64,000 nucleotides of DNA from Methanocorpusculum sp. UBA424 (GTDB lineage: Archaea > Halobacteriota > Methanomicrobia > Methanomicrobiales > Methanocorpusculaceae). The translations under genes and the position numbers were made by a program. The DNA lies in the NCBI GenBank assembly GCA_002498375.1, contig DAHC01000005.1:25149-89148 (forward strand), given 5' to 3'. Under the pieces are notes generated by a model, which was given only the letters and a program-made list of their open reading frames with translations, ran no database searches and was not told where the DNA came from. This document shows positions 44,460 to 54,127 of the stretch, piece after piece (position 1 is the first letter of the stretch; each line of letters starts with the position of its first letter).

Positions 44460-46022
44460 ATGGAAGAGCACACCATTTATCGTGAGCTTATCTCACTCAT
44501 TTTTTCTGATCCGAATCCGGATATTCAGCGCATCAAACTTGCCGTGTGCCGGAAGTATTCCCTCGATGTGATGCCGAAAAACTCCGCGATTCTCGCCGCT
44601 GCACAACCCGAGGAGTACGAAACCCTTCGTCGTGTTCTCATGGTCAAACCAACAAGAACGCTCTCCGGCGTCGCTCCGGTCGCGGTGATGACATCTCCCT
44701 GCGCATGTCCGCACGGGAAATGCCTGCCGTGCCCCGGAGGGCCTGATCACATCTTCAAATCTCCCCAGAGTTATACCGGAGAAGAACCGGCGGCTCTTCG
44801 TGCCCGTCAGAACGAGTATGATCCATACCGTCAGGTGACCGCAAGACTTGGGCAGTTCAAACTTCTCGGGCATCATGTCGATAAAGCCGAGCTTATCGTG
44901 ATGGGGGGAACGATGACCGCCCGGGATGCTGAATATCAGGAGTGGTTCGTCTCCGAATGTCTGCGGGCAATGAATGAGTTCTCCGGAAAAAAATCCACCG
45001 CGGGATCGGTGGAAGAGCTGATGCTCGAGAACGAAAAAGCCGACGTTCGCTGTATCGCGACAACCTTCGAGACCCGTCCCGACTGGTGTCGAAAGGAGCA
45101 TATCAATAAGATGCTTGAACTTGGCGTGACCAAGGTCGAACTCGGGTTCCAGCACACCGACGATGAACTCCTGCGGTTAAACAAACGCGGACACACGGTT
45201 GCTGACAGCGTTTTGGCAAACACGCTCCTTCGGGATGCCGGCATCAAAGTTGGCTTCCACGTCATGCCGAATCTGTACGGAAGCACGATTCCGCGTGACC
45301 GGGAGATGTTCGACACCCTATTCACCGACCCGAGATTCTGTCCGGACTTTCTGAAAATCTATCCGACGTTAGTCACTCCCGGCGCAGAACTCGAAGAACT
45401 CTGGCAAAAGGGCGAATACCAAACATATGACGAGGAGGAACTTGTCGACCTGCTTGCCTACGCAAAAAGCAGGCTTCCGCCGTATGTCAGACTCCAGCGT
45501 ATCCAGCGGGATATTCCGGCAAAACTCATCGTCTCCGGTTCGATCCATGGGCACATCCGTCAGATGGCTGCTGAAAGACTCAAAGGGCAGGGAGGGAGCT
45601 GCCAGTGTATACGGTGCCGGGAGATCGGACGCCGGCCAAGCTCCGCCATGGATGAGGAGAAGACCCTCGTTTATCCCTGCTGCGGAGGGACAGAGCATTT
45701 CCTTTCGACTACCGCCGGAGAATCATTGATCGGTTTTGTCCGTCTGAGGTTTCCCGGAACCGTGTTCAGACCGGAACTTGACGGCGCGGCTCTGGTCAGA
45801 GAACTTCACGTGTACGGCGAAATAGTCCCCCTCGGCAAGCATGGATCGGGCGAAAAGCGTCAGCACAGATCGTATGGGCAGCAGTTATTGCTGCGTGCCG
45901 AAGAAACTGCGCGGGATGCCGGATATTCCTCGGTGGCGGTAATGAGCGGTATTGGGGTAAGACCCTACTATCATAGACAGGGATATCAGCGTATAGGTCC
46001 ATATATGATTAAGAATCTATGA
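44460..46022 (+). CDS. elp3: Elp3 tRNA U34 carboxymethylase (radical SAM plus acetyltransferase)
   Basis: Archaeal Elp3, 520 residues, forms 5-carboxymethyluridine-type modifications at the tRNA wobble uridine. The radical SAM domain has its cluster motif CACPHGKCLPCPGG near residue 80; the C-terminal acetyl-CoA-binding GNAT domain includes ELHVYGEIVPLG and HRSYGQQLLLRAEETARDAG. A zinc region, CQCIRCREIG, lies between. The last four bases overlap priS. Confidence 0.96.
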   Translation: MEEHTIYRELISLIFSDPNPDIQRIKLAVCRKYSLDVMPKNSAILAAAQPEEYETLRRVLMVKPTRTLSGVAPVAVMTSPCACPHGKCLPCPGGPDHIFKSPQSYTGEEPAALRARQNEYDPYRQVTARLGQFKLLGHHVDKAELIVMGGTMTARDAEYQEWFVSECLRAMNEFSGKKSTAGSVEELMLENEKADVRCIATTFETRPDWCRKEHINKMLELGVTKVELGFQHTDDELLRLNKRGHTVADSVLANTLLRDAGIKVGFHVMPNLYGSTIPRDREMFDTLFTDPRFCPDFLKIYPTLVTPGAELEELWQKGEYQTYDEEELVDLLAYAKSRLPPYVRLQRIQRDIPAKLIVSGSIHGHIRQMAAERLKGQGGSCQCIRCREIGRRPSSAMDEEKTLVYPCCGGTEHFLSTTAGESLIGFVRLRFPGTVFRPELDGAALVRELHVYGEIVPLGKHGSGEKRQHRSYGQQLLLRAEETARDAGYSSVAVMSGIGVRPYYHRQGYQRIGPYMIKNL

Positions 46023-47161
46023 AACCTGCCACGCTGGAATTTCTCAGGCAGCGCTTTTTTGCCTACTACAATGGGGCTATCCCGGGAGCGGGTGCGGGAT
46101 ACAGCCCCGAATCCCTTACCGAACGGGAGTGGGGGTTTCTTTTCTTTACGGAAAACCAGCGTTCCGGGATGCGGCGTCATATCTCATTCACTTCTCAGGA
46201 TGAGCTGACCTCCTATCTGAAAAGTATGGTTCCGGCCCATGTGTATTACTCGACCGCATATTATACCCATCCGGGGGCTGCCCAGATGGCGGATAAAGAG
46301 TGGCGCGGGGCAGATGTCATCTTCGATTTAGATGCGGATCACATCGTCCGGGCGCCGTATGATATCATGCTTGCCCGGGTCAAAGAGGAACTTTTCAAAC
46401 TCATCGATATGCTTACAGGCGAACTGGGATTTGCAAAACGGGATCTTCGGATCAATTTTTCCGGGGGGCGGGGGTATCATGTCCATCTCCCGCTTCTTTC
46501 CATTCGGGGCTGGGATACTGCCGAGCGGCGCGAGCTGGTGAATTACGTGTCGGGAACCGGACTTTCATTCGACAGCATGATGACCCCCCCGCAAAAATCG
46601 GGCTGGAAGCTTCGCTATCACGATGCTCTGGAGGATGAGCTCACCCGGATCGCGGGACTGCCGCGTGAAGATGCGCTTTCGTATCTCTCGGGTCTTTCCG
46701 GGATATCGGAGACGTTTGCGGCAGGATTTCTAAAAAATATCGGTCAGACCCAAAATCTGCTCAGATCGAACCCGGAAAAACTTCTTGCAAACAAAGTGGT
46801 GCGGGCAATCGCCAACGCGGAAAACGAACCGTTCCAGGCAGGGATCCTTTCCCGTGCGGCCCAGGCGGATGAACCGGTAACGACCGACGTGAAGCGTCTG
46901 ATCCGTCATCCCGGCTCTCTGCACGGAGGATCCGGCATGCGCGTGGTCCCGATCCCTGTCGATCAGCTGGACGCATTCGATCCTTTAATCGATGCGGTGG
47001 TGTTTGGCGAACGAAACGTCTCCGTTGACTGTGCCTTCAATCTCTCTATGCCGATACTTGGAAATACCTACACACTGACCGCGGGCCGAAACATCGTTCC
47101 CGAGGCATTGGGGGTTTTTCTCTGCTGCAGAGGCATTGCCGAACTGTCGGGAGGCACCTAG
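46019..47161 (+). CDS. priS: DNA primase small subunit
   Basis: Catalytic subunit of the archaeal/eukaryotic primase, 380 residues. The catalytic acidic motif is VIFDLDADH (Asp103, Asp105), followed by INFSGGRGYHVHL with the nucleotide-binding Ser and His and RLIRHPGSLHGGSG. The N-terminal FAYYNGA fits archaeal PriS. It is coupled to elp3 upstream (ATGA) and abuts the GINS gene downstream, the standard archaeal priS-gins neighbourhood. Confidence 0.96.
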   Translation: MKPATLEFLRQRFFAYYNGAIPGAGAGYSPESLTEREWGFLFFTENQRSGMRRHISFTSQDELTSYLKSMVPAHVYYSTAYYTHPGAAQMADKEWRGADVIFDLDADHIVRAPYDIMLARVKEELFKLIDMLTGELGFAKRDLRINFSGGRGYHVHLPLLSIRGWDTAERRELVNYVSGTGLSFDSMMTPPQKSGWKLRYHDALEDELTRIAGLPREDALSYLSGLSGISETFAAGFLKNIGQTQNLLRSNPEKLLANKVVRAIANAENEPFQAGILSRAAQADEPVTTDVKRLIRHPGSLHGGSGMRVVPIPVDQLDAFDPLIDAVVFGERNVSVDCAFNLSMPILGNTYTLTAGRNIVPEALGVFLCCRGIAELSGGT

Positions 47162-47854
47162 ATGAGCCGTATCAGCACCTCCGATCTTCACGGCTATCTG
47201 ATAGACGAGAGGAATCTCGGTTCTCTGGCAGAAATCCCGGCGACGCTGTATGAAGAGATCCATGCAGATATTCTCGCATTGTACAAGCAAGCCGCGGCGC
47301 ACGAAGATCCGTTCGGCGAGGGTGCACAAAGTCTTCTCAAGGAGCGCGAAAGTCTGCGCGAATACATTCGCGATCTCTATGCGGTCAGGACGCGGAAAAT
47401 CCTCGCTCTTGCCCTCGCTCGGGCAAACGGCGAAGAAATCGACCGGGATGAGATCAGGATGATGGTTCCGGGCGAGCGCGTTCTCTTCGATGTCGTGTAT
47501 GAATCGGCCTCATCCTGCAGAAAGACTCTTTTAGATGGGAAACCAACATTAGAGACCACTGCATACCATTTCGTTCCCGCAGAGGTTTCAGCCGAACAAG
47601 CTCCGGTTTTGCTGCAGCCTGTGAACGAAACTCCGGATGAGCAGTGCGCAGATGAAGTGAACGTAACGTCCGCCGATGCCCCTGCTCCCGAGTCATACCG
47701 CGTGATAGCGGTATATGAAAATCTTCCAGAATTTCAGGATTATAGCGGACGAATTTACGCTCTTTCGCCAGGAGATGTCGTATCGCTGCCACCCCAGATG
47801 GCAGATGTTCTGTGTAAAGACAACAAAGCCTTAAGTATCAGGCTTCGCAAATAA
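47162..47854 (+). CDS. GINS complex protein (Gins51/Gins15 type)
   Basis: Replisome protein of 230 residues that joins MCM helicase, primase and the GAN nuclease. The alpha-helical A domain (1-125) includes LYEEIHADILALYKQA and LYAVRTRKILALAL; a linker of low complexity (about 130-175) follows, then a small beta-rich B domain at the C-terminus (YRVIAVYENLPEFQDYSGRIYALSPGDVVSLP). A-then-B order is the Sld5/Psf1 (Gins51) type. Position right after priS supports the call. Confidence 0.9.
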   Translation: MSRISTSDLHGYLIDERNLGSLAEIPATLYEEIHADILALYKQAAAHEDPFGEGAQSLLKERESLREYIRDLYAVRTRKILALALARANGEEIDRDEIRMMVPGERVLFDVVYESASSCRKTLLDGKPTLETTAYHFVPAEVSAEQAPVLLQPVNETPDEQCADEVNVTSADAPAPESYRVIAVYENLPEFQDYSGRIYALSPGDVVSLPPQMADVLCKDNKALSIRLRK

Positions 47855-47895
47855 GTATGGTATTTGGTATTCCCGTTTAAAAGGGGTAAATATTC

Positions 47896-48174
47896 ATGAA
47901 GAAACCAGTAAAATTTAACACCTACTGCCCATACTGCCGGAAACACACCGAGCACGAGGTTGAGAGGGTAAAGAAAGGCAAGACAACCGGTCTCCACTGG
48001 ATTGACCGTCAGAAAGCACGCCGCAGCAATGTTGGTAACCGTGGTAAATTCGGCAAAGTTCCAGGAGGAGACAAGCCGACCAAGAAGATCAACATGCGCT
48101 ACCGGTGCAAAGAATGCGGTAAAGCCCACTTAAGAGAAGGTTACCGTGCAGGTAAATTCGAACTTACGGAGTGA
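47896..48174 (+). CDS. rpl44e: ribosomal protein L44e
   Basis: Large-subunit zinc protein near the tRNA E site, 92 residues. Zinc ligands are CPYCRKH near the N-terminus and CKECGKAH near the C-terminus. The central [23 protein letters not shown] is very basic. It starts the classic archaeal L44e-S27e-aIF2-alpha-Nop10 operon and overlaps the S27e leader. Confidence 0.97.
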   Translation: MKKPVKFNTYCPYCRKHTEHEVERVKKGKTTGLHWIDRQKARRSNVGNRGKFGKVPGGDKPTKKINMRYRCKECGKAHLREGYRAGKFELTE

Positions 48175-48179
48175 GTAAT

Positions 48180-48368
48180 ATGGTAAAAGCATCCCGAGAA
48201 ACCCGGAGCAAGTTCCTGAAGGTAAAATGCCCGGACTGTGAAAACGAACAGCTCGTATTCGAGAAAGCAACCTCCGTTGTTGAATGTACCGTCTGCGGAC
48301 GCGTCCTTGCAGAGCCAACCGGCGGCAAGGCTGTTCTCAAAGCAGATATCGTAGCAACATTTGAATAA
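48180..48368 (+). CDS. rps27e: ribosomal protein S27e
   Basis: Small-subunit zinc-ribbon protein of 62 residues with CPDCENEQ and CTVCGRVL. I start at ATG 48180, which has GGAG upstream and gives the family start [20 protein letters not shown]; a GTG nine bases earlier overlaps the L44e stop. Same operon as L44e and aIF2-alpha. Confidence 0.96.
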   Translation: MVKASRETRSKFLKVKCPDCENEQLVFEKATSVVECTVCGRVLAEPTGGKAVLKADIVATFE

Positions 48369-48385
48369 ATCTGGAAAAATATCTG

Positions 48386-49159
48386 ATGAGTGAAAGAGAT
48401 TGGCCAATAGAAGGAGAACTTGTCGTCTGCAGCGTTGCAGAAGTCAAGGACTTCGCGGCATTTGTAAACCTGGATGAATATGAAGGACGTCAGGGGTTAA
48501 TTCCGATAGCGGAGGTTGCCCGTGGCTGGATCAAATACATCCGTGACTACATCCGTGAGGGGCAGAAGGTTGTCTGTAAAGTCCTTCACGTTGATGAACA
48601 CCGCGGCCATATCGATCTTTCTCTCAAAGATGTCAATGAACACCAGCGCCGGGAAAAGATCCAGGACTGGAAAAATGAGCAGAAGGCACACAAGTGGATA
48701 GAGTTTGCCTCAGCCGAGTCGAAAGTCGACATCAAGACGTTCGAAGAGGCGATGTATGCCGATTATGGTTCGCTTTATGCCGCATTCGAGGCCATCGCCC
48801 TCTACGGTGAAGCAACTCTCGCCAAATTCTCCCTGCCCCCGGAGGGGATCCTTGCTCTCGCAAAGGTCGCTTCCGAGAATGTCAAGGTCCCCAAAGTCAC
48901 CGTCAGTGCGGTTTTGGAGCTGACATCCAACAAACCCGACGGGGTCAACATCATTCGTCGTGCCCTTCGGAGTGCTGAACCCAAAGTAGACGGCGTCGAG
49001 ATCGAACTGCTCTATCTTGGAGCACCCCACTACCGGGTGAAAGTTGTCGCCCCGGATTATAAGACTGCAGAAAAAGCACTGGTCAAAGCATCAGAAGCGG
49101 CGATCGGTGTGATGGAACGTGCAGAAGGTTCCGGCAAACTCATCCGGAAACAGAAGTAA
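48386..49159 (+). CDS. eif2a: translation initiation factor aIF2 alpha subunit
   Basis: Part of the heterotrimer that brings Met-tRNAi to the ribosome, 257 residues. An S1 RNA-binding domain fills the N-terminus (VVCSVAEVKDFAAFVNLDEYEG to HIDLSLKDVNEHQRR), followed by the helical domain and the alpha-beta domain that binds the gamma subunit (VEIELLYLGAPHYRVKVVAPDYKTAE). Normal length for archaea. Confidence 0.97.
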   Translation: MSERDWPIEGELVVCSVAEVKDFAAFVNLDEYEGRQGLIPIAEVARGWIKYIRDYIREGQKVVCKVLHVDEHRGHIDLSLKDVNEHQRREKIQDWKNEQKAHKWIEFASAESKVDIKTFEEAMYADYGSLYAAFEAIALYGEATLAKFSLPPEGILALAKVASENVKVPKVTVSAVLELTSNKPDGVNIIRRALRSAEPKVDGVEIELLYLGAPHYRVKVVAPDYKTAEKALVKASEAAIGVMERAEGSGKLIRKQK

Positions 49160-49174
49160 TATCCGGTGTTTTTC

Positions 49175-49336
49175 ATGACAGGTCATATTCGTAGATGTCC
49201 TGAATGCAACACCTACACTCTTTTTACCACGTGTCAGAAATGCGGATGTCCAACGGTGTCTGCCCATCCGGCAAGATATTCTCCTGAGGATCCCTATGGT
49301 AAATATCGAAGGATGGCAAAATCATGGATCAGGTAA
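49175..49336 (+). CDS. nop10: rRNA pseudouridylation factor Nop10
   Basis: H/ACA RNP component of 53 residues, too short for many gene finders. It has a zinc ribbon with RRCPECNTYTL and CQKCG, then the conserved tail PARYSPEDPYGKYRR that binds Cbf5. The ATG at 49175 lies 15 bases after aIF2-alpha, as in other archaea, and the end overlaps the next gene's start at 49324. Confidence 0.95.
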   Translation: MTGHIRRCPECNTYTLFTTCQKCGCPTVSAHPARYSPEDPYGKYRRMAKSWIR

Positions 49337-50082
49337 ACGTCAGATGGTGTGTTGAGGATGTCGCAGCCCACTCCTCTCCGATTCTGATTGCCGGACTTCC
49401 CGGCGTCGGACATGTCGGCAAACTCGTGGTCGATCATCTTGTTCATGTTCTTTCGGCCGTAAAAATTGCCGAGATCACGTCCACACTCTTTCCCCCGCAG
49501 ATGTATCTGTCAGAGGATGCGGTTCTCCGCATGCCGAGAAACGAGGTCTTTTTTGCGCCGAGTTCTGAAAATGCCCCTGCCGTCCTTCTTTTAGCAGGCG
49601 ACTGTCAAAGTACAACGCCCGAGGGACATTATATTCTCGGGAATGCATACATCAGCATCTTCGAACTTTTAGGCGTGAAACGGATATACACACTCGGGGG
49701 CTACGGTGTTGGTCGAATGGTGGAGATGCCGAGAATTCTTGCCGCTCTTTCCTCCTCGTCACTCAAAGAAGAAGTACTATCGGCAGGAGCCGTTTTGAAC
49801 AAAGACGAACCGGTCGGCGGAATCATCGGTGCCGCCGGTCTTTTGATCACGCTCGGCCGGCTTGCAGGGATGGAGGGGATCGCTCTTCTTGGCGAGACCT
49901 CCGGCTATCTGGTGGATCCCGTCAGTTCGACCGCGGTATTGGATGTGCTGGAAAAGCTTACCGGCATCAAAGCCGACCGGACGGAACTTACCGAACTCGC
50001 TTCCCAGATGATGACGGAAGTCTCGGCAATTGCCTCAACCATGCAGAGAAACAACGCCGACGATCTGCGGTATATCGGATAA
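49324..50082 (+). CDS. PAC2-family protein (proteasome assembly chaperone-like)
   Basis: Archaeal PbaB/PAC2-type protein of 252 residues. The segments PILIAGLPGVGHVGKLVVDHLV and VKRIYTLGGYGVGRMVEMP are the family core. Characterised relatives chaperone proteasome assembly or act as ATP-independent proteasome activators. It overlaps nop10 by 13 bases and the next gene by one base, keeping the operon order typical of euryarchaeota. Confidence 0.9.
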   Translation: MDQVNVRWCVEDVAAHSSPILIAGLPGVGHVGKLVVDHLVHVLSAVKIAEITSTLFPPQMYLSEDAVLRMPRNEVFFAPSSENAPAVLLLAGDCQSTTPEGHYILGNAYISIFELLGVKRIYTLGGYGVGRMVEMPRILAALSSSSLKEEVLSAGAVLNKDEPVGGIIGAAGLLITLGRLAGMEGIALLGETSGYLVDPVSSTAVLDVLEKLTGIKADRTELTELASQMMTEVSAIASTMQRNNADDLRYIG

Positions 50083-51203
50083 TGTCCATGCAGTATAACG
50101 TTGATCTCCATCTGCACTCCTGTTTTTCCATGGCGACCTCCCCCGAGATGGTCCCAAAAAAGATCCTGGCCGGCTGCCGGACCAAAGGGATCCATGTTGT
50201 TGGAAGCGGGGATGCACTCCATCCCGTCTGGCGCGAAATGTGGGAACCGTTTCTCGAAAATGAGTATGGAATCACGGTTGTTCCCCAGACCGAAGTCGAG
50301 GACTCTTCCCGCGTTCACCATCTGATCCTAATGGAATCGTTCGATCAGTTTGCCGAACTTCAGCAGAGGTTCGCCTCCGCCTGCGGGCATCTGACGACGG
50401 CCGGCCGGCCTCATCTCCATCTTTCCGGAGAAGAGATCGCCCGCGAAGTCCATGAACTTAGCGGGATGATTGGTCCGGCGCATGCTTTCACACCGTGGAC
50501 TTCTCTTTTTGCCGCGTTCGATTTGCCTTCGGAATGTTACGGTGAAGAGAGCATCGAGTTCTGCGAACTGGGACTTTCCGCCGATTCATCCTATGGGGCC
50601 GGCATCGAAGAGTTCGCAGGCGTTCCGTTTCTCTCGAACTCGGATGCCCACAGTGCCGCGCCTGAGAAACTCGGACGTGAGTTCACGCGCCTGGAAATGT
50701 CGGCCCCCACGGTCCGCGGAGTTCTCGAAGCGATAAGAAAAGGTTTGGTCGTGCTGAATGCCGGTTTTTTCCCGGAAGAGGGAAAATACAACCGAACTGC
50801 CTGTACGCGGTGTTATGCGCAGTTTTCTCTTGCTGAAGCCGAACGTCTTCACTGGAAGTGCCCTGCTGACAAAGGCCGGATAAAAATCGGCGTGAAGGAA
50901 CGGGCTGAACAGCTTTCCACGATCCCCCCGGCGGATCGTCCGCCCTATCTGAAGATGGTCCCGCTTGGTGAAGTAATTGCACGCGTTCTGGGTGTTTCCT
51001 CGCCGAACACCAAAAAAGCACGGGCGCTTTATTCTGCATTCATCGAGGCATTCGACAATGAGATCGCGGTACTCCTTGAAGTGCCGTACGATGAACTTGT
51101 CAAAATATCGCCCGAAACTGCAGAGGCGGTATTATCGATGCGCGAAGCACGCGTCACGCTGATTCCCGGCGGCGGCGGCCGCTACGGATCTTTTACTCTT
51201 TGA
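50082..51203 (+). CDS. endonuclease Q-like PHP-domain protein
   Basis: Predicted DNA repair nuclease of 373 residues. The PHP metal site starts DLHLHSCFS (Asp8, His10, His12) and ends SNSDAHS; it resembles EndoQ, which nicks DNA at deaminated bases. A zinc module, CTRCYAQFSL with a further Cys downstream (HWKCP), follows the PHP domain as in EndoQ, and a helix-hairpin-like segment lies at the C-terminus. It is the last gene of the L44e operon, overlapping the previous stop. Confidence 0.85.
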   Translation: MSMQYNVDLHLHSCFSMATSPEMVPKKILAGCRTKGIHVVGSGDALHPVWREMWEPFLENEYGITVVPQTEVEDSSRVHHLILMESFDQFAELQQRFASACGHLTTAGRPHLHLSGEEIAREVHELSGMIGPAHAFTPWTSLFAAFDLPSECYGEESIEFCELGLSADSSYGAGIEEFAGVPFLSNSDAHSAAPEKLGREFTRLEMSAPTVRGVLEAIRKGLVVLNAGFFPEEGKYNRTACTRCYAQFSLAEAERLHWKCPADKGRIKIGVKERAEQLSTIPPADRPPYLKMVPLGEVIARVLGVSSPNTKKARALYSAFIEAFDNEIAVLLEVPYDELVKISPETAEAVLSMREARVTLIPGGGGRYGSFTL

Positions 51204-51207
51204 CGTT

Positions 51208-52746
51208 TCACGCGAGAAATGCGCATCGTGATTCGTCCATGATCTGCACATCGTCAAGCGACCACAGACGCATGTTTCGCGAGGTCTTTTCAATGCCCAG
51301 TTCAATGTCCGAGTCGATGTCGATAAGATAGGCCTCCAGTTCCGGAACACGCATCCTGTTGGCCGCGACCGCCCGGTGATGGCCGTCGATAAGGATATAT
51401 CTGCCATCCCTTCGGACAACGATTAACGGTTCGGCAAGACCTTTTTTGATCTCATACGCCCTTCCGTCCAGTTCATCCATATATACTTTGGACTGGGTCG
51501 GAATCAGACTTTTTACCGGGACCATGCCGCGTGAAAGCAAAGGGTTCAATCCGTACAGGGTCTTTAGGGTAGTCATATAATCAAACACCTTCTCCGGTGT
51601 CACCCGTTCAATCTGTGATCTGATCACATCTGCATTCGTTATAATGCCGACAAACTGTCCGTCACTATCAACAACCGGAAGTTTCTGTACGCAGAACCGG
51701 AACATTTTCCGTGCGACATCGGTCATTCCTTCATCCGGGTGGGTCTTCAGGATCACCGGCTGCATCAAGGGAGCAATGCCGTCGGTTGCTTTGGCGCCGA
51801 TTATCTCCTTTGCCCCAATCAGACCAACGACTTTTCCATTGCATAACACGGGAAACCCGTCATGCGTCGTTGTTCTAATCAACCCGATAACATCTTTTAC
51901 CGTCTCACCCGCGTCAAGACTGAACACATTGGTCGTCATATACTCACTGACGAGTTTCTTCTCGGTCGGGATCAGTTTTGGATGTGTGGGCCGCACGAGG
52001 GATCTTTCGGGATTATCATCGATTTTTATATCTTTGATGCTGAAGATTTTCATCGCATGCGCGGTTTTCTCCAGTCCAAGTTCGATGTCGGCATCCAGAT
52101 ACACGACATACGCGTCCAGCGCATGTAACCCGAGTCGTTCAGCCGCAACCGCCCGGTGATGGCCGTCCACTAGGATGGTCCTGGCTCCGGATTTCACCAC
52201 GATCACCGGTTCGGCGAGATGTTTCCGGAGTTCGTAGGTTCTGCCCTCCAGTTCGTCCTGATGAACAGAACTCTGTGTCGGCTGAATAGCTTTGACCCGG
52301 ACCGGTTCGCGTTTGAGGTGGGTCTCCACTCCGTATAATGAGTGAAGCGCCCGCATAAAATTGAATACCTTCTCGGGGGTCACCCGTTCGATCTGGGACC
52401 GGATCACGTCCATATTGGATATGATGCCCAGAAGCTCATTCTCGGGGCCGATTACGGGGAGTTTCTGGATACCAGTTCTGAAGATACGGCGTGCCACCTC
52501 GGTGATCGTCACATCGGGACGTGCAGTGATGGGGTGGCGGGTCATCCGCAGTTCAACTTTTGTAGAAGGGTGTTCGCCGATGATGTCCCGTGCAGAGATA
52601 TACCCTACAACTTTTCCACCTCTAAGGACAGGAAAACCATCATGATTTGTGGTATGGATCAGGTGGATCACATCTCCAACCGTTCCGGATGCATCGATGC
52701 TTACAACATCATGCGTCATGTAATCGCGGACCTGTTTTTTTTCCAT
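51208..52746 (-). CDS. internally duplicated CBS / ParB-like protein
   Basis: Protein of 512 residues built from two similar halves. Each half has a pair of CBS domains (beginning VRDYMTHDVVSIDASG and VSEYMTTNVFSLDAGE) followed by a ParB/Srx-like domain with DGHHRAVAA (VDGHHRAVAAERL and IDGHHRAVAANRM). The shared phrase RSQIERVTPEKVF occurs in both. CBS pairs bind adenosyl ligands; ParB-like folds can bind nucleotides or act as kinases (SerK-type). A regulatory or metabolic kinase role is possible but not shown. Confidence 0.88.
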   Translation of the reverse strand: MEKKQVRDYMTHDVVSIDASGTVGDVIHLIHTTNHDGFPVLRGGKVVGYISARDIIGEHPSTKVELRMTRHPITARPDVTITEVARRIFRTGIQKLPVIGPENELLGIISNMDVIRSQIERVTPEKVFNFMRALHSLYGVETHLKREPVRVKAIQPTQSSVHQDELEGRTYELRKHLAEPVIVVKSGARTILVDGHHRAVAAERLGLHALDAYVVYLDADIELGLEKTAHAMKIFSIKDIKIDDNPERSLVRPTHPKLIPTEKKLVSEYMTTNVFSLDAGETVKDVIGLIRTTTHDGFPVLCNGKVVGLIGAKEIIGAKATDGIAPLMQPVILKTHPDEGMTDVARKMFRFCVQKLPVVDSDGQFVGIITNADVIRSQIERVTPEKVFDYMTTLKTLYGLNPLLSRGMVPVKSLIPTQSKVYMDELDGRAYEIKKGLAEPLIVVRRDGRYILIDGHHRAVAANRMRVPELEAYLIDIDSDIELGIEKTSRNMRLWSLDDVQIMDESRCAFLA

Positions 52747-52839
52747 CGCTTAAACCTACTATTCGTGAGCTTAGAACATCAATCTTGTTAAAAAAAAGGA
52801 TTTTATGGGGGAGGGATAATGACCCTGCAGCGTATGGTG

Positions 52840-53319
52840 TCACTCGATTTCGATCGGCACGCCGGCGTCTTTCACCACTTTGGGGAGGGTGATCTCCATG
52901 ATGCCGTTTTTGAACGAGGCTTTTGCCCCCTCGGAAAGAACCTCTGCCGGCAGGTGGATGATCCTCTCTCCCGATCCTGCTCTCCGCTCACGTAAGTGAT
53001 AGACGCCTGAGGCATCCGTCTTTGAAACCTCACGGTCATACGTTGTTTTGATCTGCAGAGATGTTTCATTCAGAAGTTTTACTGAAACATCCTGCTTTTC
53101 AATTCCCGGCAGATCGCAGGTAATGATGATCTCGGTAGGAGTTTCGCAAAGATCAACATGGAAATCTCCGGTTAACCTCGGGACGGCATTTTTTGCAATT
53201 GTTTTCAGGCTTTCAGAACGCGCTGCAAGAGTTTCGGCACGCTCCTCCATCTCGGAGAAAAGCGTGTCGAGTTCGGAACCAAGTGTTCCAAAGCTTAATG
53301 GGCAGAATCGAATTGTCAT
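52840..53319 (-). CDS. Hsp20-family small heat-shock protein
   Basis: Alpha-crystallin-type holding chaperone, 159 residues. The core domain runs from FHVDLCETPTEIIITCDLPGI to the end, with the family motif ASFKNGIMEITLPK. I chose ATG 53319; an upstream ATG at 53346 is in frame, but AAGGT lies just before the shorter start. The tail ends VPIEIE, providing the I-x-I contact. Confidence 0.93.
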   Translation of the reverse strand: MTIRFCPLSFGTLGSELDTLFSEMEERAETLAARSESLKTIAKNAVPRLTGDFHVDLCETPTEIIITCDLPGIEKQDVSVKLLNETSLQIKTTYDREVSKTDASGVYHLRERRAGSGERIIHLPAEVLSEGAKASFKNGIMEITLPKVVKDAGVPIEIE

Positions 53320-53457
53320 TGTATATACCTTCTGTAATTTCATCATCGAATATGATTTACTAATAGTAAGTCATAATTGCATATATACATTTCTCACGTA
53401 CAAATACGTGTCGGAAGAGAAGACGTTTATGATAATACATCTCCATATTATAGCTAA

Positions 53458-54108
53458 ATGGCAGTACAGACTAAGTCCAAATCTGAGGATAAAGGTCCGA
53501 AGAAGAAAATAAACTGGACGCAGGTCGGCGTTATCGGCTTTTGCGTTCTGGTGGTATTCATGTGTATAGTATCCTTTAGTGGTCTTCCGAATGCTCTCGG
53601 CAATCTTATCAACGGTGACGGCGTTACTGGCACAGGTGTAGTTGCTGCAGGAAATCCCGTTTATGTTAATTATACTATGAACATCGGCGGATCTGCGGTT
53701 TTCGAGAATGTTATGGGATTTCAGGCAGGAACTGAAGTGAACCAATCCCTTTACGTAAATGTTGAAGGATATGAGTATCCATTTGTAATCTATGCAGCAG
53801 AGTTTAACCAGATATCAGCGGGAGTGCTTGGTCTGGTTCCCGGAGAAAGCAGGACCGTTGCCGGTTCCGGATCCAATATGGCGTATCAGTTAACTAAGGA
53901 AGAAACCGAGACCGCCGGTCTGGTATTCGATGATATGAAAGTTGAAGACAGAGTCTTTATTACATTACCATATACAAACGAAGACGGTGAAGAAGCATCA
54001 GCATATCGTGTATGTGTTGTCACTGCGAAAACCGATGACGGTCTGACGCTGCAGTACGGCTCTGATACAATCGATATTAAAATGGTTGGTTACTTAACAA
54101 CCAGCTAA
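53458..54108 (+). CDS. membrane-anchored FKBP-like protein
   Basis: Protein of 216 residues with a lysine-rich cytoplasmic start, one membrane helix (about 23-45) and an outer domain. The outer part has NPVYVNYTMNIGGSAVFENV, ISAGVLGLVPGESRTV and a C-terminal strand with LTLQYG, an order of elements like FKBP peptidyl-prolyl isomerases. Key aromatic FKBP residues are only partly kept, so isomerase activity is uncertain. A surface folding or binding role is likely. Confidence 0.7.
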   Translation: MAVQTKSKSEDKGPKKKINWTQVGVIGFCVLVVFMCIVSFSGLPNALGNLINGDGVTGTGVVAAGNPVYVNYTMNIGGSAVFENVMGFQAGTEVNQSLYVNVEGYEYPFVIYAAEFNQISAGVLGLVPGESRTVAGSGSNMAYQLTKEETETAGLVFDDMKVEDRVFITLPYTNEDGEEASAYRVCVVTAKTDDGLTLQYGSDTIDIKMVGYLTTS

Positions 54109-54127
54109 AAATACAATTATTTTTATT

